The notes under the pieces: generated by a model
The model's input: the letters and a program-made list of their open reading frames with translations, nothing else
Database searches by the model: none
What the model was told of the DNA's origin: nothing
Translations under genes and position numbers: made by a program
Origin: Spodoptera frugiperda
Taxonomy: Eukaryota > Arthropoda > Insecta > Lepidoptera > Noctuidae
Direction of reading: 5' to 3'
DNA: 64,000 bases
NCBI RefSeq assembly: GCF_023101765.2
Contig: NC_064214.1
Coordinates: 10,608,001 to 10,672,000, forward strand
In this document: positions 23,359 through 34,062 of the stretch, piece by piece
Numbering within the stretch: the first letter of the stretch is position 1
How the letters are laid out: every line of letters begins with the position of its first letter

Positions 23359-24402
23359 ATACAAAAATTAAGCTACTATAATACAGTTACAGATTAACAA
23401 AATCAAACCGAAACAATACCTACAAACCGAACACCTACATACACATTTCACAAACCGAATTCACTTGAAACCACCAAAAAACGCAACATCAGATCCAAAT
23501 CAAACCATAAAATAACAAGACGTGATATCTAAAGGTACTAATCCTCTAATCCACAAAGAATTCAATCAAATCGCACGTAAACGTGATGGTGGACCGTAGA
23601 CAAGTGGGGCCTTGACTTTATCCAGTCATGGTTTGTCAATTACGCTGCCATTGTCAGACCATCGCTCCGTCGGTGATCTTATCGGCCGAGGCGTTGTGAC
23701 AAAAAATATGCCGCCTGCATTCTCGTATATGGATAGTTTCAGATAAATGTTGATGGGGATTTGATTGGAGTTACTTTTGGATTAATTTTTGATGAATATG
23801 ATTTTAGAAGAAACATTCGATTAACAGATAGAGGGTTAGGAAATGCATAATAATTAAGTGGTGACTGATACGCATCATGTCTGATTTTGTGTCATGTTGG
23901 AAAAACAATAGCATTTCCAGCACTAATATTGAAAAAAAAACAATTAAGTTGTAGATTTTGTTAAAATTGAATATTGAGGAAGCCAATCTAGATTACGGTC
24001 TCATAATTAAAACCAACTTTCCATAAATGATACCAAAAATCTAACCAAGGCTTAATCCTCTCCTATGTGAGAAGAGAAATCTTCTCAATATTTACCATAT
24101 ACTACACGCCACTGATGTCAAACAGAAGAAACCGTACGCAATGATGAGGCGAAGATCGTCGCAGTAGATTGGCAATAATTATTATTGTCCATCCGTCCGT
24201 CCGTCCAATGGCCAGCAATGGACATCGATGTGTCCATCGTCATCGCTCGATAATTACTAATTTAATGAAATAAAAAACGTTTGAAACTGCGATTGAAGTG
24301 TTGAACTCGATTTCATTTGAACGTTCTTTGTTGTCATGTGAAAATTATTGTGATGATAGATAAGCTCGATTCATAATAATTTATTACAGGTATTTATTAA
24401 AT
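23359..24402. other. No gene seen; CCGT microsatellite inside
   Basis: AT-rich. Contains (CCGT)4-like 'catccgtccgtccgtcc' at about 24190-24207. The block 23580-23720 is moderately GC-rich without a frame. Confidence 0.45.
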
Positions 24403-24560
24403 GGATACTAGGCAGCGGTCGTAGGGGTCACTCTAGGATATTCACGTATCCTACTTGTTTGTGAGTATGAATGTTTGTTACTCTTTCACGCAAATACTGC
24501 TAAAGGGATTGGGATGATATTTGGAATAGGGATAGATTATGGTCTGAAATAACATATAGG
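24403..24560 (+). mobile_element. RTE/CR1-type LINE 3' fragment (RTE-L)
   Basis: Contains 'ggcagcggtcgtaggggtca', 'atgaatgtttgttactcttt', 'gattgggatgatatttggaa', 'agggatagattatggtctg'. This is a widespread lepidopteran LINE 3' tail. Related pieces are at 25596, 35080-35312 and 58305-58440 (-). Confidence 0.6.
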
Positions 24561-25465
24561 CCACTTGGTAAAGCTTCTGGTGAAAACTAATTGGAAATAT
24601 TCTTGAAAAAACCTACTGTATTATCCTTAACCGGTGTGATTGTATGCTGAAACCTAAAGAATAAGAATCTAACTAATTGATGTTTTATAATTTCTACACG
24701 AAAGTACTGGCACTCCACTTGAAAAAAAATAAAAAAAGAATATTACAAATACATTTCAGTAGTTTTTGGTTTACAATAAATACTACCGTAAACATACACA
24801 GCAGCAAATAAAATCAGAAACACAGAAAAAAAGAATAGAAACAAATTGAAAAGAAAAACCAAAATACAAGTAGGTATAGGAAGTTTCCTTAAAATGTCAA
24901 GGTGCCAAAAAAAAAATAGTTATCACCAAGCAAAACTTTATAAAAAGTGCGTCTCAATAACAAATATGTTCGTACAATGATTTTTAATGATTGTGCATTG
25001 AAACGTCAGTGATGAAGGACCTTGACTTGTGGGGTCAAGATGAGATCATGCTTAGGTACAAGTGTCCGGGAAATTGTCATCGAACATTCATATTCTTAGA
25101 TAACAAGAGGAAAATATGCAAAATAATTTGCGCAGGCTATTTATTAGCATGTTGCATGTTATTTGAACTATTGGAGGACAAAAGTGCATCGTGAGTTTAG
25201 CGACAGTCTAGTTATGGTAAAACCGTTAGTTACGTATGTGTTATAAAATTAGGAATGAAATGAAAGTTTCATATAAGATGTGAGCGTTTTACTATATGCG
25301 CCCTTCCAAACTCTTTTGTATTTAAATCTGAAAATTAATAATTAACCCATAAATTGGACGTGAATTCTCGCTCAGAAGCTGCATTTAAAGCATTCAAGAG
25401 GCAGCAATAATCAATAAGGAAAGAAAAAGACAGAATTCACACTATATCTTGTGGTACTTGTGACA

Positions 25466-25512
25466 ATCATCATCATCGTTATCAGCCAGTGGCCACTGCT
25501 TTCCAAAGGACT
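25466..25512 (+). repeat. Lepidopteran 'catcatcatc...cactgct' repeat fragment (Lep-D)
   Basis: 'caatcatcatcatcgttatc', then 'agccagtggccactgctttc'. It is the start of the repeat seen longer at 32490-32612. Confidence 0.55.
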
Positions 25513-25595
25513 CTTCTCTCAATCTCGTCAAGAAGGTTCTATATTTGTTACTCAGTCACGTCAAAACAACTGACACGGGAAAAATCTAATATGGG

Positions 25596-25672
25596 TATAT
25601 TATAGTTTGGAATAAAGCATTGACTACTTTTTATCCCACAGGAACGCAAGCCGCTGATAGAAGCTAGTAAAA
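25596..25672 (+). mobile_element. RTE-L 3' end fragment
   Basis: 'tatattatagtttggaataa', 'gactactttttatcccac', 'gctgatagaagctagtaa'. It ends in the 'gctagta' terminus typical of this LINE tail. Confidence 0.55.
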
Positions 25673-26159
25673 TATTGTACAATCAGTAAAGTTAATAAAG
25701 TTAAAAATTTACTACTTATGACTGTACCAACATCTGTACATTAGGTAAAAATAATTCCTATATATCTAATAAAATTTGTAGTTACATGAAGTTCTACATG
25801 AATGACACACCTGTTAACTTTTATATAAATTCCAGTCGTGACATTATATCATGTTATACATGCCTGACGCAATTTTCCCATCGTATGACCCATTAAAGGT
25901 AATAAAAGAAAGACGATGGTCATAACATTTGCATACAATTTGCCTAATGATGACTAAAGTTACTGCAGTAACTGAACATACGTCATCAGGTTTATTACAT
26001 TGGAATTTGATTATTGCAGAAGGTTCATTTTTACTGGGCTTTAGGCTCATACTATGACAAGGATTGGCCTCAAAAAGCTTTAAACAGAGAGGAGTGGAAG
26101 GAAGGTAGGGAGGCCTTTGCCCTGCAGTGGGACGATCATGGCTGAAATCTAAATCTTAG

Positions 26160-26282
26160 GTTCACCCTCTATTACATGGGACACAGTCATATATATAACA
26201 CAAATGGTGAAAAGTAGGTGTACATTGTATAGTTCCATAATTTGCACTTTTGTGGATAAAAGGCGTGACGATACATAATATA
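26160..26282 (+). mobile_element. SINE-1 tail, plus orientation
   Basis: 'caccctctattacatggga', 'taacacaaatggtgaaaag', 'taggtgtacattgtatag', 'tggataaaaggcgtgacg'. It is 5'-truncated at the CACCC site where the opposite-strand SINE at 26300-26932 also ends, so the two lie tail to tail. Confidence 0.72.
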
Positions 26283-26299
26283 ATTAAGCAATTATGTAT

Positions 26300-26932
26300 C
26301 TCGTTGTAGCAGCGTAGGGTGAGTCTACAGCCATATACCGGGCACATTTCCAGAGCTAGTACTGAGATATTTTCGAAAAACTGAAAATAGCCAAACAATT
26401 CTTTGTCTGACCTTTTTTTTTTTTTTGAGGGGGGAAAATCATCCAATGACTTCTCCCGCCTTGGGTGAGGCGGGAGGGAGTGTCAGACTCTTACTGACTA
26501 AAAACCACCCCGTTCCTTCTCCTGCTTTGAGCCGGAGCCCCGGTAACCTTTTACGTTGTCCGCAGCTCCGGATCAGGCATCAGCCCTATTGGGTCCCATC
26601 TGTGGTGGTCTGGCTCTTTGAGGCGCTCGCGGAACGCGACGCGCCGTACGAGCAGTCTGGTTCTGGTCGGGCGGCGAGCTCCTTGCTCGCCGTACTACGG
26701 TGGCCGGAGAACGACCCGCGATCCCCGACGCCCGAGTGTCTTCTGCGGTAGCTGGGGCGTGACGAGTATCGTTCCCTCACGTGCTCCGCATCGACCTTAG
26801 CTAGCACGACTGCTTCGCAGAAAGGAGAGACGGCGTCCCATTCCCTCTCGCTCCGCATCATGGTCTTTGTCTGACCTGGGAATCGAACCTTTGTTCGGCA
26901 GTCGTACTTATGACTACTCAGCCAACGAAGCA
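26300..26932 (-). mobile_element. SINE-1 head and body, interrupted by a LINE
   Basis: On the minus strand the tRNA-like head (A box TGGCTGAGTAG, perfect B box GGTTCGATTCC at about 26878-26890) continues across the LINE at 26413-26863 into the SINE body ('gtttttcgaaaatatctcag', 'atgtgcccggtatatggc'), ending near 26312. Removing the LINE and one 13-bp duplication restores a continuous SINE. It is therefore older than the LINE inside it. Confidence 0.75.
26413..26863 (-). mobile_element. 5'-truncated LINE with 13-bp target duplication
   Basis: A 451-bp insertion bounded by identical 13-bp repeats TCTTTGTCTGACC at 26400-26412 and 26864-26876, with a 14-base poly-A (T14 on +, 26413-26426). On the minus strand it starts inside a coding frame of ~92 codons (26861-26586) beginning MMRSEREWDAVSPFCEAVV and turning Arg/Ser-rich. 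This matches the usual C terminus of noctuid LINE reverse-transcriptase proteins. A 3' UTR follows, with 'ccggagctgcggac', 'taccggggctccggctc', 'gtggtttttagtcagtaag' and 'gtcattggatgattttcc'. The same UTR is scattered ten times over the window. A truncated, dead copy made by target-primed reverse transcription. Confidence 0.88.
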
Positions 26933-27607
26933 GCGTATTTACTTAGTTACCTATAATTATCAAAATTTAAAAACCATTTTCAGAAAAAATCACTTGAACT
27001 TCTGTTCTCACAATTCCCAGTGCTAATCACGATAACCTATAATTCAGTGTGACTGTCACAATGCTCAGCTCAGATTAAATTGCTTGGAAGTAACATCGTG
27101 ACCTGACGTCATTCCCCACAATGTCTACAAGATGTTTTAACAGCGCTGAGAATGCTCAGTTTCCTTAAATGACACTTTATGCCTATAAAAGGGATAAATA
27201 AATACTTAATTTATTCATTACTTTTGAATTAATGGTAGAAGTATTGTTATTCTTGTGAATAATTAATTCAAAGAATGTTGTAATTGTTAATTTAAGCGTT
27301 GTGTATATTTAGTATCTTACAGTGGAATGATATAAAGTTGGCTGCACCAAAAAGGTCTCCTTTCGGTTCTTGGGTGAGATCAACATAGAATTTGAACGTA
27401 AAAAAATATTGTTAATCAATAATTTAGACCTAATAGAAATCATAATATCACACTCAAGACAAATATCTAACAGATTTGACATAGTTTTTCAGTTCCAAGA
27501 ATCAAAAAGAGCTAGTTCAAATACTAGTAAACGCGAATATCTAGCCAGAGTAGGAGTAAGAAGGTATTAAAATATTGCATTCTTCCCCTTTTCTAATCTG
27601 GGTCTAG
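26933..27607. other. No gene seen
   Basis: AT-rich. A 66-codon frame at 27370-27570 is not convincing. No repeat identified. Confidence 0.45.
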
Positions 27608-27758
27608 TCCGGAGCTACGGACTACACAGCGGGAGCTCCGGCTCGAAAAGCAGTAGTTGGAACAGGGTGGTTTTTAGTCAGTAGGAGTCTGACACTCGCT
27701 TTCACCTCGCCCAAGACGGGAGAAGTCTTTGGATGATACTCCCCCTTTAAAAAAAAAC
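27608..27758 (+). mobile_element. LINE-tail copy
   Basis: Starts at 'tccggagctacgg', the same point as the copies at 40919 and 57035. Contains 'ggtttttagtcagtaggag' and 'cgcccaagacgggagaag', and ends in an A9 run. No clear target duplication was found. Confidence 0.8.
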
Positions 27759-28549
27759 CTTTCGGGGGACGAAGAATGTGATGTTTAGATCCTCAATTTT
27801 AACAGTAACTCTGATAAAAATTACACCTTCAACTCCCTAAATAGAAAACACGTAATCCCAAAATAGACACAAAATAATACTAGCCAAAGTCATCTACAAA
27901 GCCAAAACAGAATAGAATAGACCATCAACAGTTCCTAAATGAAAACGTTCAGGAAGTTTGTTCCATGTTCCATCATTGTCTAAGGTCATTCATTTCTGGT
28001 ACCGAAACCAGAGGCGGTACAATTTGGACGTGTTGTCGATTACCTTACCCGTTGTATTGACTCAGCCGAAACGGAGCTCTCATCATTTACATAATAACAC
28101 CTTGTATAGTGGCGCGGCTGGTGTAGGGCGTGAGAGGTCGCGATTAGCGGATGACAAGGATCATTGTCACTATATGTTGTGTACACCTTTATTTTTTTGG
28201 TGATTTGAAAGCGCCTAGCTTACTGGGGTAAAAACGAGTGAGTGTGGGATTTTTACCTCATTAAAACCTCCCCGGTAGTCGCCATCTTACACCTAAAGGA
28301 GGCACCAGTCCTCTTATTAAACCAACCCCTTGATGAGTACGCCTACGTGACACATATATCTTCTCCTTCCAATAACCCTAATCCTAACATGGTTAACGTG
28401 ACCACTGTGCCGCCGTGTTCCTTGAGATGCACGTGGATACTTACGCGAGACACAATATGTTTTCTCCTTGCAATAACCTTATATGCTAAGATGGTTAATG
28501 CTATCGACTTTTTGCATCAAACTTTTTTTAATATGTAACTCTACCTCAT
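27759..28549. other. No gene seen
   Basis: Two open frames on + (27958-28203, 28242-28538) have higher GC but no recognisable family, good start context or splice frame. I left them uncalled. Confidence 0.35.
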
Positions 28550-28600
28550 CACCGTCCGTCATATCACCTATAGGACGTCTTCATACTGCTGAACATAGGC
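28550..28600 (+). repeat. Lep-D fragment
   Basis: 'cacctataggacgtcttcat', 'actgctgaacataggc' match the repeat at 32490, 54965 and 61567. The foldback at 28602 starts directly at its end. Confidence 0.55.
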
Positions 28601-28601
28601 T

Positions 28602-28648
28602 AGTTTGCGTTACGTTAAACTTCGTTTTCGTTTAACTTAAAACAAACT
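28602..28648. mobile_element. Small foldback, 19-bp arms
   Basis: Arms 28602-28620 and 28630-28648 match in 16 of 19 positions around a 9-nt loop. The right side continues 'cgtacgg', like the arm of the 97-bp foldback at 11854. Probably a shortened member of the same family. Confidence 0.55.
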
Positions 28649-29782
28649 CGTACGGTAAAAAGGATATTTAAAACTAAAGATAATCTTTTTAGACTACTTC
28701 TCTAATAGGTATTTATATTAATTCTGTCGCTGATATTTATAATATCAGTTCATTAATAATTATGTCATCCATTTTTCTGTATAATCGTTTTAAATTCTAA
28801 TATTTTTTAAAGTAAATTAGTTAGGATTAAGAGAACAGATAAATATGTTTTATCTCAATGCATATTTGTCTTTTGAAACGAGTTTGAAATGTTAACAAGT
28901 TTTGGATTCATAATTTGTCACTGTACCTATGCACCTTTCTAAAATATTCCAAGTATCATTGGGATGTTCGTGTCTATTAATCAATATCGGTTGAACAAAA
29001 ATAACTCGAGAACACTAGTTACTATTTTTTTTTTTTTGTTAGACTGCAAATACCAAAGGTGTTAAAAATGTAATGAATGAAGATGTGGTGATTGGTGATG
29101 CACTCGTGCATATGAATAACCTCAAATAATTTAGAAAAAAATAATTTAGAATGGGCGCCTTTTATATAACTCTCAAAGCTATTTATTATTTTATTTATTT
29201 ACCTGTTCATGCACATAGATATGTCCAAGGTGGGCTTAATGCCGCAGACATTTTCTACCAACCAAACCTTTGGGTGATGCAGAGACAAACCAATATTAGG
29301 TGCGCGAAGACGTAACAGCGAAACTTTAGACACTTAATGGGGAACGAAAGAACATAGGCTACTTTTTATGTAGCAAATAAAAAGGGTAGAAGGCGTTTTA
29401 AAAAAATTCTTTATCGATTTGTAATAATTATAAAACCAAAAGTGTTATATATAGCTATCCAAATCTGTTAAGCAATTCAAAAACGTTCAACGTTCATATT
29501 CACAAACATTGCAACTTCTATCAAGTCAGAATCTACAGTGGCGACCAACCATGAAACCATAACATGATCACGTAACTTAACTGTTTTTGATTAATCACCA
29601 ATGTACCTATATCTGAAGTAGTAAAATACATAGTAGCTATCTGTACTTTGAATCTAGTCTCATAAGACTATACAAAATAAATAAAATGTAACCAATTTTT
29701 GACGGCAGTGTAGAATATTAATATTTATGACCAGACGTTATCTTCTAGCAACCAAAGCAGAACATTTAACAGTCAATATCTT
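28649..29782. other. No gene seen
   Basis: AT-rich, with a T14 run near 29025-29038 and a short RTE-L-like 'gaacataggctactttttat' at 29351-29370. No frames of interest. Confidence 0.45.
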
Positions 29783-29893
29783 TACCCTCCTTGAGCGAGA
29801 TGAGAGGGAGTGTTGGTCTCTTACTGACTAAAAACCACCCATTCCTACTCCTCGGGCCGGAGCCCCGGTAAACCCGTTAGGTAGTCCGCAGTT
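29783..29893 (-). mobile_element. LINE-tail copy
   Basis: 'cctccttgagcgagatgag', 'cttactgactaaaaaccacc', 'gggccggagccccggtaaac', 'taggtagtccgcagttc'. The poly-A end is lost. Confidence 0.78.
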
Positions 29894-30499
29894 CATATTA
29901 AACCTTTTTACTGCAATCTCCAATTTCCCTACCAAGCGTAGAGATTATGGCCAACTCTTTTTATTTAGAGGAAAGCCTCGTAGTCCCGCAGTAGACTGTC
30001 ATGGTATGTCAATGATGATGCTCCTATTGAAATTAGTCTCAAAAATCGCTTACTCCCATCCCTTCAACCAACCCAGTAAAATTCTAATTTCAACCAAAGT
30101 TTTCCCTTTAAAACGTTGCGTCCAAAATATTCCCCGTCAAAGACATAGACTTGTTCAGAGATATGAGGTCAACCGGCATTGTTTTGCCTTCCTGTGTTAT
30201 TATGGTCAGACATTTCGATATAAAACGGATGGACTTTGTAACTGTAACTTTGATACCTAATAATTGCTTGCAAGACATTTTTTTATTGCGTGGCCTGTCG
30301 TAAAAATGCTAATGGACGTTGGGTAAGTTGTAAGTCAGTGAAGTGATGATATGTATGTGCTACTTGAGTGTGTTGTTTTTATAGCTGGTGGATTGTCCTC
30401 GTTGGAAGTGTTTCCATGAAAATAATAGAAGTTAGATACTATTATTTTTAAGATTAGTTCCTAAGCTATGGTGTTTGAAACTTGAAACAGTATTTTCTT
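29894..30499. other. No gene seen
   Basis: No convincing frame or repeat. The 84-codon open stretch at 30006-30260 has no recognised features. Confidence 0.4.
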
Positions 30500-30575
30500 A
30501 ACGAGCAAATGGGTCACCTGATGGTAAGTGATCGGCGCCGCCCATGGACACCCGCAACACCAGATGCGACACAGT
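30500..30575 (+). repeat. Rpt-A fragment
   Basis: 'aacgagcaaatgggtcacct', 'gatggtaagtgatcggcgcc', 'gcccatggacacccgcaaca'. Proximal end only. Confidence 0.75.
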
Positions 30576-30826
30576 CGCAACAACGTGAGGATTATTTGAG
30601 ATTCAAGTTATATCATTTGTAAATCAGGTTTAATTCAGGTTTGTTTTTCAGCTTTACAAGGACTTATCTTACAACCAAAACTAAGATTACAGACAATAAG
30701 AGCAACACAAAAAGTAACTAATTAATATCAAAATTACGTCACAAAAATCTTGCATCAAACTCGTGAACATCATCAAAAACGCAATTCCGTTCCTGTACAT
30801 AACGCGAGTGACGAAACCATACATAC

Positions 30827-31041
30827 CACTGGAGTAACTGGACAGCCGCAGTCATTAAATGTTGCCGCTCTGTTACTTTGTGACCACTGATCTACGTATT
30901 GTGTAGCGGCATCTAACTGGACTGTGAATGGTGTACATTCGTATCTGTCTGCGATACGATGTTTAGTGTTCACGATTCGGTGCGTCGGTAGCGGATTGGT
31001 GGATGATTTTGTTGCTAAGATTTTCCTTTTTTCTAAAGGAT
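30827..31041 (-). CDS. Candidate internal exon, unknown protein
   Basis: A 215-bp open stretch with protein-like composition and varied synonymous codon use, unlike the surrounding AT-rich DNA. It is bounded on the minus strand by a possible acceptor (a pyrimidine-biased run, then ACAAG|ATCC at 31041) and a strong donor (CCAGTG|GTATGT at 30827/30826). Recognisable pieces are THRIVNTKHRIADRYECTPF, LDAATQYVDQWSQSNRAATF and a Cys pair in NDCGCPVTPV. The Cys residues would suit an extracellular domain. There is no in-frame ATG at its start, consistent with an internal exon. I do not recognise the family, and no partner exon is evident in the window. Confidence 0.42.
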
Positions 31042-31529
31042 CTTGTTTAACCAAAGTGTTTAGAAATTAAGAATGAATGAGTTGTATATGTATTGATTAA
31101 TGTTTATGATATTGTCATGCTCTCCCTTTTTTTGATAGGTACGGTACCTAAGATGTCTCTCATACAGACGTCACTATTAGATGTTATGTTGTTTAATTAA
31201 GAGATACCTACATTCTTATTTTAATTCTTATTCTGATACTTATTAGTACGTTGCCTTTTGACTATTAATCAACATATTATATAATTTAACTGTGAGTTTA
31301 AATCGGATTGTTGTGTGATTTTGGTGTTAAGATTTAGAAATAAAAATCGTGTGAATAAAAGAGTGCTCAATAAAATTCAACTGATTAATTTATGCATTTC
31401 CTTTTACTTATTACTTACTAAAGGAAAGCACGATGGGTGTTTGTTGTAAATTCGATTTAATAAGTTGCCAACCTTTTATTTCGCTATACCTATACATATA
31501 TATCCCTAGACTGCACACTTTTACGGATA
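31042..31529. other. No gene seen
   Basis: AT-rich; nothing supported. Confidence 0.45.
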
Positions 31530-31645
31530 ATTTGCATAACGAAAAATCCCAATAATATTTTCCCCGATCTGGGAATCAGACTCGAAATCATTTGCTCGTC
31601 AGTCGAGTTTCCACCATTATCAATGAAGCAATTAGATATAAATTT
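31530..31645 (-). mobile_element. SINE-1 head, degraded
   Basis: Minus strand: 'gagtctgattcccagatcgg', 'ggaaaatattattgggattt', with head bases 'cgactgacgagcaaatg' upstream. The B box is altered. Part of it (31565-31650) is repeated in tandem at 31655-31740. Confidence 0.6.
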
Positions 31646-31740
31646 ATTACATTTAGGAATCAGATCAAAAAATCATTTGCTCATCAATCGAGTTTTGACC
31701 GTTATCAACAAATCAACTAGATAAAAAATTATTAAATTAC
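31565..31740. repeat. ~88-bp tandem duplication of a SINE head
   Basis: The first unit begins 'gaatcagactcgaaatcatt', the second 'gaatcagatcaaaaaatcat'. Both continue 'ttgctc(g/a)tca(g/a)tcgagttt' and end in a TTATTA-rich segment. Divergence of roughly one base in five suggests an old duplication within the SINE. Confidence 0.6.
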
Positions 31741-32489
31741 AACAACCCACGATACGATACGACGGCAACAATACACGTATATCGTATCGTCACATCACAA
31801 AATCGGATCGTATAAAAATCACAGCGTAATTAAAGGTGCTACACCAGATAGTTGGACCCTCCCGCAATCTATGCAGTCATCAATAACGTATTACTTTTGT
31901 TCCAGCCACCCTAACACTACATTACGTCTATATAATCAAATTATATACAATACAATAAATTAAGACTTTGTCTCGTAGAACATAAAGTCTAATTTATATA
32001 CAAAAGGTCATTAACGAAGAATTTTGTTTAGAAATAATTTTTCATTGTTTATTTTGTCAATGTTCTTTTCTTTGAAAGGGAATGTTACGGTGACTTGGTA
32101 TTTGAAATAAGACGGTTAATTCGATTAATGAGAGAAGTGTAGCGGTGAATACATTAAGATCACTGTGGCTCCATATACAAATGGCGTAGTGAATACAATA
32201 GTCCACAATAAAATCAACATAGGTACTCAGATAATCAGTAATCAGTAAGAAGCCATTTTAAATAGCAGGTATTCCACTGATTAATTCGGAAGTCATTATT
32301 CGGTATCTAAAAGTCATAGACGTCGTTTAGCTGTTGAGACTATGTCAATGACGATGTACCAGCTTATCAAGTGCAAGGCACAACATTTTTTTCAATCGCT
32401 TGTACTATACCTTCATCATTCATGACAGTCAATAATGTTAAAGCTACCAGAAACTACAACAATTTAATGCTATAAGAAAGTTCATTATT
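31741..32489. other. No gene seen
   Basis: AT-rich. Contains short repeated motifs 'gatacgatacgac' and 'tatcgtatcgtc' near 31750-31790. No gene. Confidence 0.45.
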
Positions 32490-32612
32490 CGTCATCATCA
32501 TATCAATCATAACGTGAACATAGGCCTCCCCCAATGACTTCCAGATAGACCGGTTGGAAACGACCTGCATCCAGCAGCTCCCTACTACCTTAATCAGGTA
32601 GTCTGTCCACGT
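32490..32612 (+). repeat. Lep-D repeat, longest copy
   Basis: 'cgtcatcatcatatcaatc', 'gaacataggcctcccccaat', 'gacttccagatagaccggtt', 'cgacctgcatccagcag', 'taatcaggtagtctgtcca'. It is a widespread lepidopteran interspersed repeat. Shorter pieces occur at 25466, 28550, 54965 and 61567. Confidence 0.7.
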
Positions 32613-33297
32613 TAAAGTTAGAGATCTTCAAATAACCTATGACATTCCCTACAACTCTATTTAGAATACTTGCTCCCATTTCCCAATGTTACCTTCGAAG
32701 GTTGAGAGGCGATCGTTCGTTTCAAAACAACTAATAAAATTAATAGTTCTGTTGATCTGTACATATTGGAGCCATGTGTATGTCTGTAACAATTTGTTAT
32801 GGCCATTAGTTTGTCCATCGTGGCCTGATTGAGCCTAGTTTCCTCAACGCACGGCTAAATATTTTGTGTGGTCCAAGTTAGAAGCGTCAGCGGTTAACAA
32901 TTGTGGAGAAATAATAATTATAGGTAATAACTATTCTCTATTAAGGCATTTTTTCATTAATTCTACCAAACTATTTAACCGTTTTTCGCTCAATGTTCGG
33001 CATAGGTCTTCTCGATTGCATGGTATACAACTAGATGTATTAAGCAAGAACATAATTAATAATAATGACCTGCTTACGTGAGATAAAACTAAGCCTAGCC
33101 CACGACAACCATCCATTAAGGGTAATATAACGCAAATGTCACAGCGCTTAGTTCCGCAACACATAATTACGTAACGGCTAAATTCAATTACGCTCACCAA
33201 TTATCACTTAGACCACACAAAAAATCGAATAAGCTACGGCAATTGGGACTTCGCTATTCCGATATCAATAACACATTAACATTGGATAGTCGTTAAT
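32613..33297. other. No gene seen
   Basis: Frames at 32866-33081 (+) and 32931-33200 (-) overlap each other and show no family features. Confidence 0.4.
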
Positions 33298-33510
33298 TGA
33301 TCGAGCGCGGTGACATTTCACCGCGGGAGCCTCACACGGGCGGCCCCTTTGATCTGTGTCCGCCATCTTGCATTTACCACGTCACAAAGAGTACCGACGC
33401 GATTAAATTCGTACGTATAGCAATGCGACACTCGTCTATTAGGTGACCGTTGCTAGTTTTTGAGCGGGCCCTTTTTAGGACCCTTATAAGGCCTAATTAG
33501 GGAATTTAAT
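33298..33510. promoter_or_regulatory. GC-rich regulatory-like block
   Basis: It holds a perfect 8-bp inverted repeat CGCGGTGA/TCACCGCG (33306-33313, 33318-33325); 'ccgccatcttgc' at about 33361-33372, matching the YY1/Pho core; and CCTTATAAGG (33482-33491), a perfect CArG box. The CArG box abuts CCTAATTAGG, a palindrome with a homeodomain-type TAATTA core. CpG content is high for the window. No TATA box plus start-site arrangement is clear, so enhancer and promoter are both possible. Confidence 0.35.
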
Positions 33511-33968
33511 AATTGTTGAATTTCGATGAAACGTGTGACTGTTTACGATGGTGCATGACAAGGTATTTGAGGCATGTCGGTTTTCTTTGTGCCAATACTG
33601 CTTGCACCGTTTGTGACTTAATTTATGTCACGTTTTATTGTTTTTTGATGTCATTAGCGAGATGACAGTGTGTTGAAATGTCTCGTTGGTACTTATATAT
33701 TGAGAAAAAGGTGTAACATGGTTGATATTTCTAAGGGTATAAAGGGATCCGACTTATTAAGTCCGTCGTTGTTCGTGGCGCATGCGTTGTCACTTACATG
33801 TGTAATGAAGGCACCTGGACTACGTAATTGTGTCTTTAAATGAAATTATGTGTTGGACTTTTTGAGCTTGTTAGTGTCTTCTAAGTTTTTCTAAACCCAT
33901 AGTAATAAGTTAGATCCCTCTCACTAATGAGGGTTGCATGTTCAGGGACATACAGCAACCTAAGGCTA
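33511..33968. other. No gene seen
   Basis: Mixed AT-rich sequence. No frame or repeat supported. Confidence 0.4.
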
Positions 33969-34062
33969 TACAGAGTGTCACATAAGTCGACGTCCAAATG
34001 GCACTAGATGATTGGCAAGGTTGCTATTTAATTTTGGACGTCGATGTACGGGACAATCTGTA
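33969..34062. mobile_element. 94-bp MITE with 30-bp terminal inverted repeats
   Basis: Left arm 33969-33998 and right arm 34033-34062 match in 25 of 30 positions. The inner 12 bp, TCGACGTCCAAA, are perfect. TA dinucleotides flank both ends, as for Tc1/mariner-type insertions. The 34-bp middle has no coding capacity. Confidence 0.72.

Noticed and set aside
24186..24210. CCGT tandem run as a CRISPR-like or regulatory array
   Set aside because: Simple 4-bp microsatellite with no spacers.
26425..26861. Open frames of 90-108 codons on both strands in GC-rich DNA
   Set aside because: Only the minus frame matches the C terminus of a LINE protein, inside a truncated element. The plus frames are shadows.
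26160..26932. Twin-priming inversion within one SINE (tail + and head - sharing the CACCC junction)
   Set aside because: The order is wrong for twin priming: the inverted 5' part should lie upstream of the tail. Two separate SINEs tail to tail fit better.
27958..28538. Two consecutive plus-strand frames as exons
   Set aside because: No acceptor/donor pair joins them in frame and no recognisable protein results.
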